This document shows positions 1 through 6,410 of a DNA stretch of 7,254 bases, one piece after another. Location of the stretch: the NCBI GenBank assembly GCA_023145655.1, contig JAGLDI010000077.1, forward strand, positions 1 to 7,254. The letters run 5' to 3'. Within the stretch, counting starts at the first letter, position 1, and each line of letters starts with the position of its first letter. The stretch is from Desulfuromusa sp. (GTDB lineage: Bacteria; Desulfobacterota; Desulfuromonadia; Desulfuromonadales; Geopsychrobacteraceae). The notes under the pieces were generated by a model. It did no database searches. It was not told the origin of the DNA and saw only the letters and a list, made by a program, of their open reading frames with translations. The position numbers and the translations under genes were made by a program.

Positions 1-631
1 AGATATATTTTGTCACCGATTGAATTGAAATATCGACACCTAGTGCGAACGCATCCAGATACAGCGGAGTTGCCCAGGTATTATCAAGGACAGTCACAAT
101 TCCCCGTTTTTTTGCAAGGGCAGTGATCGCCGGAATATCCTGAATTTCGAAAGTATTGGAACCGGGGGATTCCAGGAAGACCAGCTTGGTGTTGTCCTGA
201 ATATAGGATTCAATCTCTTTGCCAGCTGCTGGGGGGATAAATGTTGTCTGAATATTATATTTTGTCAGAATTTCAGTGCAAAAGCGGGCGGTTGGACCAT
301 AGGCGTTATCGCAGAGGAGAATATGATCTCCACTGCTGGTAAATGCCAACAATACATTGATGATCGCACTGATTCCGGATGGAAACGCACGGGTTAAAGT
401 CCCCCCTTCAAGCTCCCTTATGGCCTCTTCAAACGCCCTTTGAGTTGGTAATCGATCTGTGCCATAGGTGATGCCGTTATATTCCCCTGCATTGGCCCTG
501 CTCAGGTCTTCAAAATTATCAAACAAGACCGTTGAACCCCGATAAACTGGAGGATTAATTGTTTTCAGCTGCTTCACTTCCTCATCTTGGGAGAAAGAAT
601 TAACGTTGACCAGACGGGTTGTTTGTTTCAT
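1..631 (-). CDS. metC: Cystathionine beta-lyase MetC, N-terminal 210 residues (cut by window edge)
   Basis: PLP-dependent Cys/Met-metabolism enzyme that splits cystathionine to homocysteine, pyruvate and ammonia in methionine synthesis. Only 210 of about 390-400 residues are present; the frame runs off the left edge. Translation from the ATG at 631 shows the family signature: Tyr56 in TYGTDRLPTQ (phosphate-contacting Tyr), ELEGG at 73-77, SGISA at 85-89, the ring-stacking Tyr111 in DNAYGPT, VFLESPGSNT at 151-160, Asp183 in LDNTW (pairs with the pyridine nitrogen) and the Schiff-base lysine Lys208 in SVTKY at the very end. The wording of these motifs resembles E. coli MetC more than MetB. The start is supported by GGAG six bases upstream. 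Oddity: this frame is the same as the preceding Nudix frame, with no stop between, so a Nudix-MetC fusion is possible. A related gamma-lyase activity cannot be excluded from half a protein. Confidence 0.9.
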   Translation of the reverse strand, partial: MKQTTRLVNVNSFSQDEEVKQLKTINPPVYRGSTVLFDNFEDLSRANAGEYNGITYGTDRLPTQRAFEEAIRELEGGTLTRAFPSGISAIINVLLAFTSSGDHILLCDNAYGPTARFCTEILTKYNIQTTFIPPAAGKEIESYIQDNTKLVFLESPGSNTFEIQDIPAITALAKKRGIVTVLDNTWATPLYLDAFALGVDISIQSVTKYI

Positions 632-1240
632 TTTGTTCTCCAGACCAAGGCTTTCAGGATAAGTAAAAGAGAGATCAAATAGATTAAAAAAATTATCCAA
701 CAGCCGGTAGGTGATTCCCCATAGCGGGCGTTCACTCCACTCACCAAGTCTGATCCCCGGATGTTTGCGATCTTCACCGCGATAGAAAAATGTAAGTTTC
801 TGATTACGTTGCGGATCCAGGAGGATGTTGATCGGCACCCAGAACAGATCAACAACTTCACCGTTGAGTTTAAATCGTGTATCCATATCAACCTGATAGA
901 TAAAACAGGAAATATGAACTGACAGGTAGGCCCCGGCAAGGTCATCACTTTGCCCAAGATAGTTTTCTTCGTTCAGGCAAAAGCCAATTTCTTCCCAGGT
1001 TTCCCGCTCTGCAGCAACACGTGGGTTGGGATCAGAATCTTCAATCCGTCCCCCTGGAAAGCCTAAATCTCCAGACCACGGGTCATTCTCTTGCTCTGCC
1101 CGGCGGATCAACAACACCTCGGTCTCTTTGCCATTGTCTCGCAGCAGCATAGTGACAGCAGCGTGTCGCTCAAACTCTTGTTCCAGCATGGGTGGTTGGT
1201 AGTCAGCCAGACGGTTTTTTATTTGTTTGATATTAAGCAT
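632..1240 (-). CDS. Nudix hydrolase (PWSG/CoA-pyrophosphatase-like subgroup), in frame with metC
   Basis: Hydrolyses a nucleoside diphosphate linked to another moiety; the substrate is not predictable here. From the ATG at 1240 there are 203 residues before the metC ATG. The Nudix box is at 63-87: FPGGR, then RETWEEIGF with the metal-binding pattern R79-E80-x-x-E83-E84-x-G86. The earlier glutamate of the classic box is replaced by the spacing seen in CoA-pyrophosphatase-like proteins. LLIRRAEQ (43-50) and DPWSG (53-57) before the box and LWGITYRLLDN (173-183) near the end are typical of this group. No stop codon follows: the frame continues through Glu-Asn-Lys into MetC, so the true end is unclear. 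The Shine-Dalgarno is weak (AGGA, 12 bases away). An in-frame ATG at 1261 is an alternative start with no better site. I did not find it as a free-standing frame with its own stop. Confidence 0.8.
638..641 (-). promoter_or_regulatory. Ribosome binding site inside the Nudix frame, supporting a separate metC start
   Basis: The minus strand reads GGAGAACAAAATG, so a GGAG Shine-Dalgarno sits six bases before the ATG at 631. It lies inside the open Nudix frame and argues that MetC is translated from its own start, whether or not a fused product is also made. Confidence 0.6.
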
Positions 1241-1264
1241 CAGTCTGGTTATTCCTAACATCTC

Positions 1265-1293
1265 AATTTGACAACATTGATATTTGTCAAATT
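1265..1293. repeat. Perfect 10-bp dyad (10-9-10) upstream of the Nudix-metC frame
   Basis: AATTTGACAA (1265-1274) and TTGTCAAATT (1284-1293) form a perfect inverted repeat with a nine-base spacer, in the 64-bp gap between efpL and the Nudix start. It has the geometry of an operator, or of an AT-rich RNA hairpin. Minus-strand TTGACA (1285-1290) within it could serve as a -35 box, but I see no convincing -10. There is no U-run after it, so a terminator is unlikely. Confidence 0.5.
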
Positions 1294-1304
1294 AGCTACA
1301 ATGG

Positions 1305-1868
1305 CTAAGCGCGGGAAACAAAGCGACATTCCCGCGTGTCGACTTTAATCTTTTCTCCCTCAACCAGATAACCGGGGACCTGAATGGAGATGCCGGTTTC
1401 CAGAATGGCTTCTTTGGTCTGCGCCGTGGCGGTTGCATTTTTGATCGCTGGAGCGGTTTCTGTCACCGTTAATTCAACTACCTGTGGAACTTCCAGGGTA
1501 ACGACCTGGTCGTTGAAAACACCGAGGGTGACGTCGCCACCTTCGAGCAGGTAGCCTTTAATATCTTGATAAAGTTCACCGCTGATTTCGTATTGTTCGT
1601 AGTTTTCCTGATCCATGAATACCCCTTGATCGCCAGAGGCGTAGAGAAATTGCCCTTTACGACGAGCAAAGTCGGCTTCATCCATTCGGTCTCCAGATTT
1701 GAAGGCATTGTTAAGAACCTGTCCGGTCAGCAGATTGCGATATTTGGTTTTGACCAGGGTATTACCTCCACGTGCCGTCGGCGATTGAAAACTGACATCG
1801 ATAACAATACAGGGAGCGGAGTCAAGTTGAAACACAATCCCACGGCGCAGGTCATTGGCATTAATCAT
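1305..1868 (-). CDS. efpL: Elongation factor P-like protein EfpL (YeiP)
   Basis: A paralogue of translation elongation factor P. It binds the ribosome between the P and E sites and relieves stalling at proline-rich motifs. The 187 residues match the YeiP/EfpL family length of about 190. The diagnostic loop is QSPTARGG at 28-35, where EF-P has PGKG; Arg33 takes the place of the modified lysine of EF-P, so no lysylation is expected. Other family motifs are VFMDQENYEQY (83-93), ETAPAIKNATATAQTK near 137-152 and the C-terminal block GISIQVPGYLVEGEKI, covering the KOW-like and two OB domains. The ATG at 1868 has GAGGAG seven bases upstream, a strong site. It follows the patatin gene by 60 bp and precedes the Nudix gene by 64 bp. 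The SPTARG loop and the C-terminal block make the assignment to EfpL rather than EF-P firm. Confidence 0.95.
   Translation of the reverse strand: MINANDLRRGIVFQLDSAPCIVIDVSFQSPTARGGNTLVKTKYRNLLTGQVLNNAFKSGDRMDEADFARRKGQFLYASGDQGVFMDQENYEQYEISGELYQDIKGYLLEGGDVTLGVFNDQVVTLEVPQVVELTVTETAPAIKNATATAQTKEAILETGISIQVPGYLVEGEKIKVDTRECRFVSRA
1310..1336 (-). repeat. GC-rich hairpin overlapping the efpL 3' end
   Basis: CGCGGGAA (1310-1317) and TTCCCGCG (1329-1336) pair perfectly over 8 bp around an 11-base loop. The hairpin lies within the last codons of efpL (stop TAG at 1307-1305). With no U-tract it is not a classic terminator; it could stabilise the transcript's 3' end or slow readthrough into the Nudix gene. 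Confidence 0.4.
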
Positions 1869-1928
1869 TTATAAGCTCCTCAAGTATTAATTTTGTTAAA
1901 GTTAAGCAGATATTTTTTGGTTTTTTTG

Positions 1929-2813
1929 TCATTTTAGTAGTTTTTTAATGGCTGCCATTTTTTCTAAAGTAGCGTAGCGACCTTTATTGATAATCTCTTC
2001 CGCATCGCTGAAATCTGCCCAATGATTGAGACCGGTGGGTGGGCAGATAACCAGGTCGGCTTGTTTTAATTGCAGTTGCGAGAGGAGGTATCTGGTTGCC
2101 TCATCTGCTCTGAAAACAACGTCCAAACCACTGTCAAGGGGCTCCATCTCACTCAAATGGCAAGCAACATCGACCGCAATAATAATGTCGGCACCCATCT
2201 CCTTTGCCGGACCGACCGGGATTGCGCCAATCCAACCGCCATCGACCAACTCCATCCCGTTATATTTAACCGGTGGCAGAATCCCCGGTAGGGCACTGGT
2301 GGCGGCAACTGCTTTAATCAGCGATCCCTCTTTGAGAACAATCTCCCTGCCACTGATCAAGTCGAGGGCAACGGTCGCAACTGGAATCCGGGTCTCTTCA
2401 AGATTAATATCGGGGAGCAGAAGCTTTAAGCTGTCGTCTCTGGTTTGTGGAGAAACAAATGAAAGTTTAGACATCGCCAGAGTGAAGAAGATTTTTTTTC
2501 GCGCAAGGTATGAAAAACGGTAGAAAAGACCTTCTCCCTCAATATTTTCTTTGTGCTCTACAACCAGATCAAGACGGGATTTTTTAAAAATATCACTCTG
2601 CAGGTACTCAAGCATCTGCTCTTTTAAACGTGCTATATCGGGGTTGGCCGCATACATGGTCCCAATAATCGCCCCCATACTGGTCCCGGCAATCAGATCA
2701 ACCGGGATTTCAGATTCTTCAAAGGCCTGCAGAACACCAATATGGGCGAGACCACGTGCTGCTCCACCACCCAGGGCGAGGGCAATCTTTTTTTTACCAA
2801 ACCAACGGCCCAT
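1929..2813 (-). CDS. Patatin-like phospholipase (RssA/NTE-type esterase)
   Basis: A cytoplasmic or membrane-peripheral acyl hydrolase with a Ser-Asp dyad, expected to release fatty acids from phospholipids or lysophospholipids. The 294 residues show all the required parts. The oxyanion-hole loop is LGGGAARGLAHIGVL (14-28), the nucleophile elbow GTSMG has Ser45, and the catalytic Asp191 is in VDGGW (190-194). ATSALPGILPPV at 171-182 is another family motif. There is no signal peptide and no membrane segment; the N-terminus MGRWFGKKK is basic. The size fits the single-domain bacterial RssA/YchK-like group. Its ATG directly abuts the TAA of the thioesterase gene with no spacer, and the Shine-Dalgarno is weak, so translational coupling is likely. 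The true substrate cannot be read from the sequence. Confidence 0.92.
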   Translation of the reverse strand: MGRWFGKKKIALALGGGAARGLAHIGVLQAFEESEIPVDLIAGTSMGAIIGTMYAANPDIARLKEQMLEYLQSDIFKKSRLDLVVEHKENIEGEGLFYRFSYLARKKIFFTLAMSKLSFVSPQTRDDSLKLLLPDINLEETRIPVATVALDLISGREIVLKEGSLIKAVAATSALPGILPPVKYNGMELVDGGWIGAIPVGPAKEMGADIIIAVDVACHLSEMEPLDSGLDVVFRADEATRYLLSQLQLKQADLVICPPTGLNHWADFSDAEEIINKGRYATLEKMAAIKKLLK

Positions 2814-3230
2814 TTATCTATCCATCCGTACTTCGTCTATTAAGCTGACCTCTTTGCGATAGGCCGTCCCTTGAAACTGGGCAATCAATTGCTGTCCATC
2901 CGTAATATCAACCTGATAATTTCCCAATTGCCGGTTTTTGGAAAGCTCTTTTGCTTCGGCATAAAGGGTTCCACTATAAGCTGATTTAATAAATACCGTC
3001 GAAGTATTGATAGCTAAAGCCAGTTGTCCCCAACTGTTAGCTGCCGCGGCAAAGGTGAAGTCTGCCAGGGTGAAAATTGCCCCCCCATGGACGGTTTTTG
3101 CACCATTCAAATGGATCGGTTGAATTTCCATTCTGGCTTTGGCCCAACCGGGTTTTACCTCCAACAGGTCGATCCCGCAGTGGCGGGCAAAATGGTCATT
3201 TTCTGCAAAGAACTCCAGAATTTTTTGCAT
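2814..3230 (-). CDS. Hotdog-fold thioesterase, PaaI type
   Basis: Predicted to hydrolyse acyl-CoA thioesters, probably aryl- or medium-chain acyl-CoA. From the ATG at 3230 it has 138 residues, the usual size of a single hotdog domain. The signature runs LNGAKTVHGGAIFTLADF: Asn42, His48-Gly-Gly and the catalytic Asp57 in this numbering. The leading DHFARHCGIDLLEVKPGWA is the typical N-terminal strand of PaaI/YbgC-like enzymes. I prefer the ATG at 3230 to the TTG at 3248, because the family normally begins close to this point and the TTG would overlap the upstream gene. The ATG lies eight bases after the upstream stop. The gene ends flush against the patatin start, so both hydrolases are probably made together and may act on linked acyl pools. 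Confidence 0.9.
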   Translation of the reverse strand: MQKILEFFAENDHFARHCGIDLLEVKPGWAKARMEIQPIHLNGAKTVHGGAIFTLADFTFAAAANSWGQLALAINTSTVFIKSAYSGTLYAEAKELSKNRQLGNYQVDITDGQQLIAQFQGTAYRKEVSLIDEVRMDR

Positions 3231-3238
3231 CGTCGCTT

Positions 3239-3427
3239 TTAACCCCAAAAGTTATCAAGTTTCTTTTTTAATAATGGTCGAGGATTGTGTAAATCTTCCG
3301 GTGAATCAGCTTTTGCTCCACATTTTCCACACACAACGGTTGGGGCTGTCGAACGTCTGTCGATCTCTTCCATAAGCCCTTTGGCACGTAGTTCGCAGAA
3401 CTTCAGTTGATCAATGTCTTCGGTCAT
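3239..3427 (-). CDS. Small protein with a single CxxC motif, unknown function
   Basis: A 62-residue protein starting MTEDIDQLKF from the ATG at 3427, with AAGGG seven bases before it. The first half is charged and helix-prone (to about residue 27). The second half holds Cys33-Gly-Lys-Cys36, then KADSPEDLHNPRPL and a basic tail. One CxxC gives half a zinc-ribbon site, so metal binding would need a partner, a dimer or Cys11. I recognise the style (CxxC followed by a ...NPRPL segment) from short hypothetical proteins of delta-type proteobacteria, but no function. A longer frame reaches back to 3544; those extra residues fall in repeat-like non-coding DNA and lack a good start. It probably leads the run towards thioesterase, patatin and EfpL. 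Confidence 0.65.
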   Translation of the reverse strand: MTEDIDQLKFCELRAKGLMEEIDRRSTAPTVVCGKCGAKADSPEDLHNPRPLLKKKLDNFWG

Positions 3428-3503
3428 CTGGTTTCCCTTTATTCCTAGGAGCCTGTCTGGTTTTGCAGTCGCTGCTTGTAACGTCCGATAGGGTCCTCGC
3501 GTG

Positions 3504-3531
3504 AGCATAATTGAATGATACTCGCAGTCAA
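3504..3531 (-). promoter_or_regulatory. Sigma-70-like promoter for the CxxC-thioesterase-patatin run
   Basis: On the minus strand TTGACT (3531-3526, five of six consensus bases) is followed after 16 bp by TATGCT (3509-3504, four of six). Transcription would start near 3498, giving a leader of about 70 nt before the ATG at 3427. It lies within the repeat-like region. It is predicted by eye only. Confidence 0.4.
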
Positions 3532-3552
3532 GGAAAAATATCAAATGGAGCC

Positions 3553-3572
3553 TTTATCCGTTGCCGGATAAA
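3553..3572 (-). repeat. Perfect 8-bp hairpin with a GNRA-type tetraloop
   Basis: Minus-strand RNA would read TTTATCCG-GCAA-CGGATAAA: a perfect eight-pair stem closed by GCAA, a GNRA tetraloop. It lies upstream of the putative promoter and downstream of lemA. A weak T-rich stretch follows some 15 bases later, so it may act as a weak terminator or 3' stabiliser for lemA. Confidence 0.4.
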
Positions 3573-3679
3573 CGATTGATAGAGAGTGATTTGATCTAAC
3601 TTCAGAGGGGTGCTCGATGGAGTGATAACTCTCATCTGATTATTAACCAGAGGGAGGGGTTTTCTTGATAGCCGCTGGC

Positions 3680-3717
3680 AATGGGGGGAGCATCTTCGAC
3701 AGACTGCCTCCCCCATT
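3680..3717 (-). terminator. GC-rich hairpin just after lemA, candidate terminator without a U-tract
   Basis: Fifteen bases after the lemA stop, AATGGGGG pairs with CCCCCATT (3710-3717 with 3680-3687). AG/CT extends the stem to about 10 bp with one bulged C. The loop carries the repeat-end sequence. No run of U follows on the minus strand, so it is not a standard intrinsic terminator; it could still block 3' exonucleases. Confidence 0.4.
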
Positions 3718-3732
3718 AAATAAGGATAGAAG

Positions 3733-4302
3733 TTAACCGTGTTGAAAATTGACTTCGACATCCTGACGATGTGCTGGATCTATGGTCCATAGGGTCCGCT
3801 TATCAAAGTTGAATCCTTTGGCAATGATGACATCAGGAAACTGCTCAAGTCGGGTATTGTAGATGGTGACCGAAGCATTATATAGCTCTCGCCGGTCAGC
3901 GATCTGATCTTCAATTTCACTGATACGGTTGCTGAGTTGCCGAAAACCACTGTCGGCTTTCAGGTCAGGGTAACGCTCCACCACCATAAATAATGATTTC
4001 AATGTGTCGGTCAGCATGCTCTGTGCCTGAAGTTTTTGTTCATCACCTCTGGCAGAATTAACCATTGAACGGGCTTTTACAACAGCTTCCAGAGTTTTCT
4101 GTTCATGCTGCATATACCCTTCACAAACCTTGATCAGCTTTGGTAGCTCATCATAGCGCTGCTTGAGGAGGACATCGATATTACTCCAATTTTTTTCGAT
4201 ATTATTTTTTAATGCGACTAAGCCATTATAGATAATAACGATATAGATAATAAGTGCGAGGAATATGGCTACAAAAATTCCCAGTGTGATAAAACCGCCC
4301 AT
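3733..4302 (-). CDS. lemA: LemA family protein
   Basis: An envelope-associated protein of unknown biochemical role. The 189 residues fit the family length. One membrane segment lies at 4-26 (hydrophobic, rich in Ile and Val), followed by a helical body. Family landmarks are NNIEKNWSNIDVLLKQRYDELPKLI (about 33-57, conserved Trp39), VVERYPDLKAD (87-97), FRQLSNRISEIEDQI and the pair YNASVTIYNT (131-140) with FPDVIIAKGFNF after it. The ATG at 4302 has AAGGAG seven bases upstream, a strong site. It starts 21 bp after the GIDE protein stop, so the two genes form one unit; LemA and GIDE-domain proteins being neighbours is a pattern I know from other bacteria. Nothing is truncated. The helical body resembles the long bundle of the Thermotoga LemA structure. 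Confidence 0.93.
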   Translation of the reverse strand: MGGFITLGIFVAIFLALIIYIVIIYNGLVALKNNIEKNWSNIDVLLKQRYDELPKLIKVCEGYMQHEQKTLEAVVKARSMVNSARGDEQKLQAQSMLTDTLKSLFMVVERYPDLKADSGFRQLSNRISEIEDQIADRRELYNASVTIYNTRLEQFPDVIIAKGFNFDKRTLWTIDPAHRQDVEVNFQHG

Positions 4303-4323
4303 AGTTTGTCTCCTTGTTATTGG

Positions 4324-6300
4324 TTATAAATAGTTTAACAGCAGATAGATTGCTCCACCTGTCACCATTGTTGCAGCTAGAAACAGGGGAATGCTGTAGT
4401 ACAAAAAACGTGACGTCAGACTGTCTTCTGAATGGGTTTCAGTGATGATCAGTGGTCGTCCTTTTTTCTTGCCGATAACAATATGCTCTTCCTGTTTTTT
4501 TCTCTGCTGCAGATTTTTTAGCGAGTCCCGCATAACTTTTTCTTCAACTGCAGCACGGGCCGCGTCCCATTCGTCTACATCGATTTCTCCATCCCCATCA
4601 CGATCAAATTGTTGCAGATCCCGGTGGTTTTGTTTCAGCTCGCGCAAGGCGGTAATTTTCTGCTCCGTCAAGGTGGCCCCTTCGACACGCTTGACTGAAG
4701 CATAGCCAAGAATATAGAGGAGGGTCCCATCAACAACAACTTCCTCGACCCATTTTTCGTCACTGTCATGACTTAGCCGTATCAATCCAACTTGACCGGG
4801 GATCCCTTCCTGTTTCGATCCGGCACTGACTCGGCACTCTGCGGGATTAATCTCAACTCGGCCAGTATCATCTTCAAGCAGGAACGGAACGTTGTCGCTA
4901 CTGCTGACACTACTGACTTGCCACTGATTTTTCATATTCCGTCGGTATTTGGTGAGCCGGTAAAAAACACAAGGGACGTTTGACATGGGTGAAATCAGGG
5001 CAAATTTACGGATTGCCTGACCTTTGATCTCAACCATGCCCATCGCAACCGATCTAACCTTGCTGGTCGGGGTATTTTCTATCTGTCGTTTCATCCGCAG
5101 AAAATAGAAAGCATACCAGAACAGTAGAATTGCCAGGAGCAAGGGGATTGCACCGGTCGCAAAAGAGACGTAGGCAAATTGGTTCAACTGTTCATTATCT
5201 GTATCGATGAGGAAAATGAAAGTTACCGCTATGGCTGCCCCTGCTCCACCATACCAGAAACTGGGTTTAGACCAGCCTGTTTCTGATCTGGCAGGTGGGG
5301 GTGGGGGGAGTCCCGGATCAGCAGTGTCTGGAGCCAGGTTTTCCGGCTGTTTTTCAGAGGCAGAGGCACTATCAATCTCTGCGTTGATCTCTTTGGCGAC
5401 AGGCAGAATTTCATCCAGTTGCCCTTCGGCAGCAAGGGCCGGATTCTGCATCAATATTGCTGCGGTAACTGCTCCATTCAGATTATCCTCTTTATTCTGC
5501 TGAGGTGGCATGACCGGGCCTGCTTTTATCAAATCCGCCATCAGCCAGCCGTAACGAGCCAGACTGAGCAGGTTTTGCCGTTGGGTTTCAAGATTCTCCA
5601 GATCCTCCCGTTGAAGAATACACCCGGGCAGGTTAATCAGACCAAAATCGGTTTGCAGGTGGAATTCTCCAGAGTATTCTTCCGCTAATTTGAGAATCTG
5701 TTCGAGATTGTGCTTGCTGCTGAGAGTGGCCCGTTCTCCCAACCCTTTTGGATCAAATTTGCCGGGGAAAATACGTACCGCATCTTTAACCTGCATCTTT
5801 TCATCAAAGAGATAGAGGTCAAGAACCGGCTTGCCCTGCAGGATAATATTGTGAATTTTATTCTCACCCAGATGGCGGATATCATCCCGGCCACGATAAG
5901 CGTGACTGGAGAGGAGTTGAGTTACACTTTTATCGGCCAGTTCCCCGGTGGTTTCGGCAAAAACAGCGAGGATGGTTGCCCCTTTTGGAATAACTACCTG
6001 TTTTTTCTGGCAACCAAAAGTGATTTGCTCTGAACTGATCTGCAGGTTACGCACTTTAAGGGGGACGAATCCCGATTTGGAAGGTTCTACCAGCCAGTGG
6101 GTGAAATTTGTCCTTTGTAGAAAAGCTGATATTTTTTCCAGGGTTTCACGTTTTCCCCTGGTCAACAGAGATAGCCCCCGGCCGGTCAGGCGCTGGCGGC
6201 ACTGGTAGATATCAAGCTGAAACCGCTGCGCCAGCTCTTTGAGAATTTCCGGCAGGTTCTCCGGTGGTTTCTGTTGTTGTTCAACAATCAGGTAGCTCAC
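4324..6300 (-). CDS. GIDE-domain membrane protein with an EF-hand loop and a long unassigned N-terminal region
   Basis: 658 residues, GTG start at 6300 with AAGG six bases upstream. Order: a soluble, unassigned region (1-260); a low-complexity acidic/proline linker with five prolines at 332-336; two membrane segments (about 347-366 and 376-401) joined by an acidic loop; a GIDE domain (about 406-540) with MGMVEIKGQA, NVPCVFYRLTKYRR (441-454) and FLLEDDTGRVEINP (473-486); a charged helical stretch with an EF-hand loop at 566-577 (D-x-D-x-D-G-x-I-x-x-x-E); and a C-terminal membrane segment (about 631-657). Basic RMKR right after the second segment puts the GIDE domain in the cytoplasm. GIDE is the membrane-proximal domain of the MUL1/MULAN ligases, but no RING is present, so ubiquitin ligase activity should not be assumed. 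It is probably a partner of LemA, encoded next. The function is unknown. Confidence 0.85.
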   Translation of the reverse strand: MSYLIVEQQQKPPENLPEILKELAQRFQLDIYQCRQRLTGRGLSLLTRGKRETLEKISAFLQRTNFTHWLVEPSKSGFVPLKVRNLQISSEQITFGCQKKQVVIPKGATILAVFAETTGELADKSVTQLLSSHAYRGRDDIRHLGENKIHNIILQGKPVLDLYLFDEKMQVKDAVRIFPGKFDPKGLGERATLSSKHNLEQILKLAEEYSGEFHLQTDFGLINLPGCILQREDLENLETQRQNLLSLARYGWLMADLIKAGPVMPPQQNKEDNLNGAVTAAILMQNPALAAEGQLDEILPVAKEINAEIDSASASEKQPENLAPDTADPGLPPPPPARSETGWSKPSFWYGGAGAAIAVTFIFLIDTDNEQLNQFAYVSFATGAIPLLLAILLFWYAFYFLRMKRQIENTPTSKVRSVAMGMVEIKGQAIRKFALISPMSNVPCVFYRLTKYRRNMKNQWQVSSVSSSDNVPFLLEDDTGRVEINPAECRVSAGSKQEGIPGQVGLIRLSHDSDEKWVEEVVVDGTLLYILGYASVKRVEGATLTEQKITALRELKQNHRDLQQFDRDGDGEIDVDEWDAARAAVEEKVMRDSLKNLQQRKKQEEHIVIGKKKGRPLIITETHSEDSLTSRFLYYSIPLFLAATMVTGGAIYLLLNYL

Positions 6301-6324
6301 TTGAGACCTTTTATCCCTCTTTTG

Positions 6325-6365
6325 TTGAATTAATATATCTTATTAATTTATATAATTTAATAATG
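6325..6365 (-). promoter_or_regulatory. AT-rich stretch, possible promoter of the GIDE-lemA unit
   Basis: The 40 or so bases before the GIDE gene's ribosome binding site are almost all A and T, with a dyad ATTAATA-TATCT-TATTAAT at 6329-6347. Several -10-like TATA motifs occur and no single -35/-10 pair stands out, so the location is only approximate. Confidence 0.3.
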
Positions 6366-6410
6366 AATAGCAAGAACTAAAAGTGCACAGATGAAGAAGC
6401 CCCCAATCGT

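Larger units (their letters stand above)
3445..3712 (+). repeat. Repeat-like intergenic element 2, related at its ends to the element at 6411-6574
   Basis: This fills most of the 305-bp gap between lemA and the small CxxC gene. The 24 bases at 3445-3468 match the minus strand of 6574-6551 at 20 of 24 positions, both opening CTAGGAG and closing TTTGCAG. The far end (3698-3709, CGACAG-ACTGCC) resembles the far end of the other element (CGACAG-TCTCC), so each copy has roughly inverted ends. Weaker shared blocks inside include ATTGAAT at 3510-3516. I see no transposase frame. It may be a MITE or a decayed intergenic repeat. Confidence 0.45.

Noticed and set aside
628..957. 109-residue minus-strand frame
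   Set aside because: It is a shifted frame within the Nudix gene. The Nudix box and family motifs lie in the frame starting at 1240.
2026..2523. 165-residue plus-strand frame opposite the patatin gene
   Set aside because: It is antisense to a gene with intact catalytic motifs and has no motif or ribosome binding site of its own.
3231..3248. TTG start extending the thioesterase by six residues
   Set aside because: It would overlap the CxxC gene and adds nothing conserved; the ATG at 3230 fits the family better.
3428..3544. Upstream extension of the CxxC protein to an ATG at 3544
   Set aside because: The extension covers the repeat end and the putative promoter, while the ATG at 3427 has a proper Shine-Dalgarno.
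3528..3761. 77-residue minus-strand frame overlapping the lemA 3' end
   Set aside because: No good ribosome binding site, no recognisable motif, and it lies on the repeat element and hairpins.
4442..5503. Several plus-strand frames opposite the GIDE gene
   Set aside because: Ser/Arg/Ala-rich shadow translations without motifs; the minus-strand gene explains the region.
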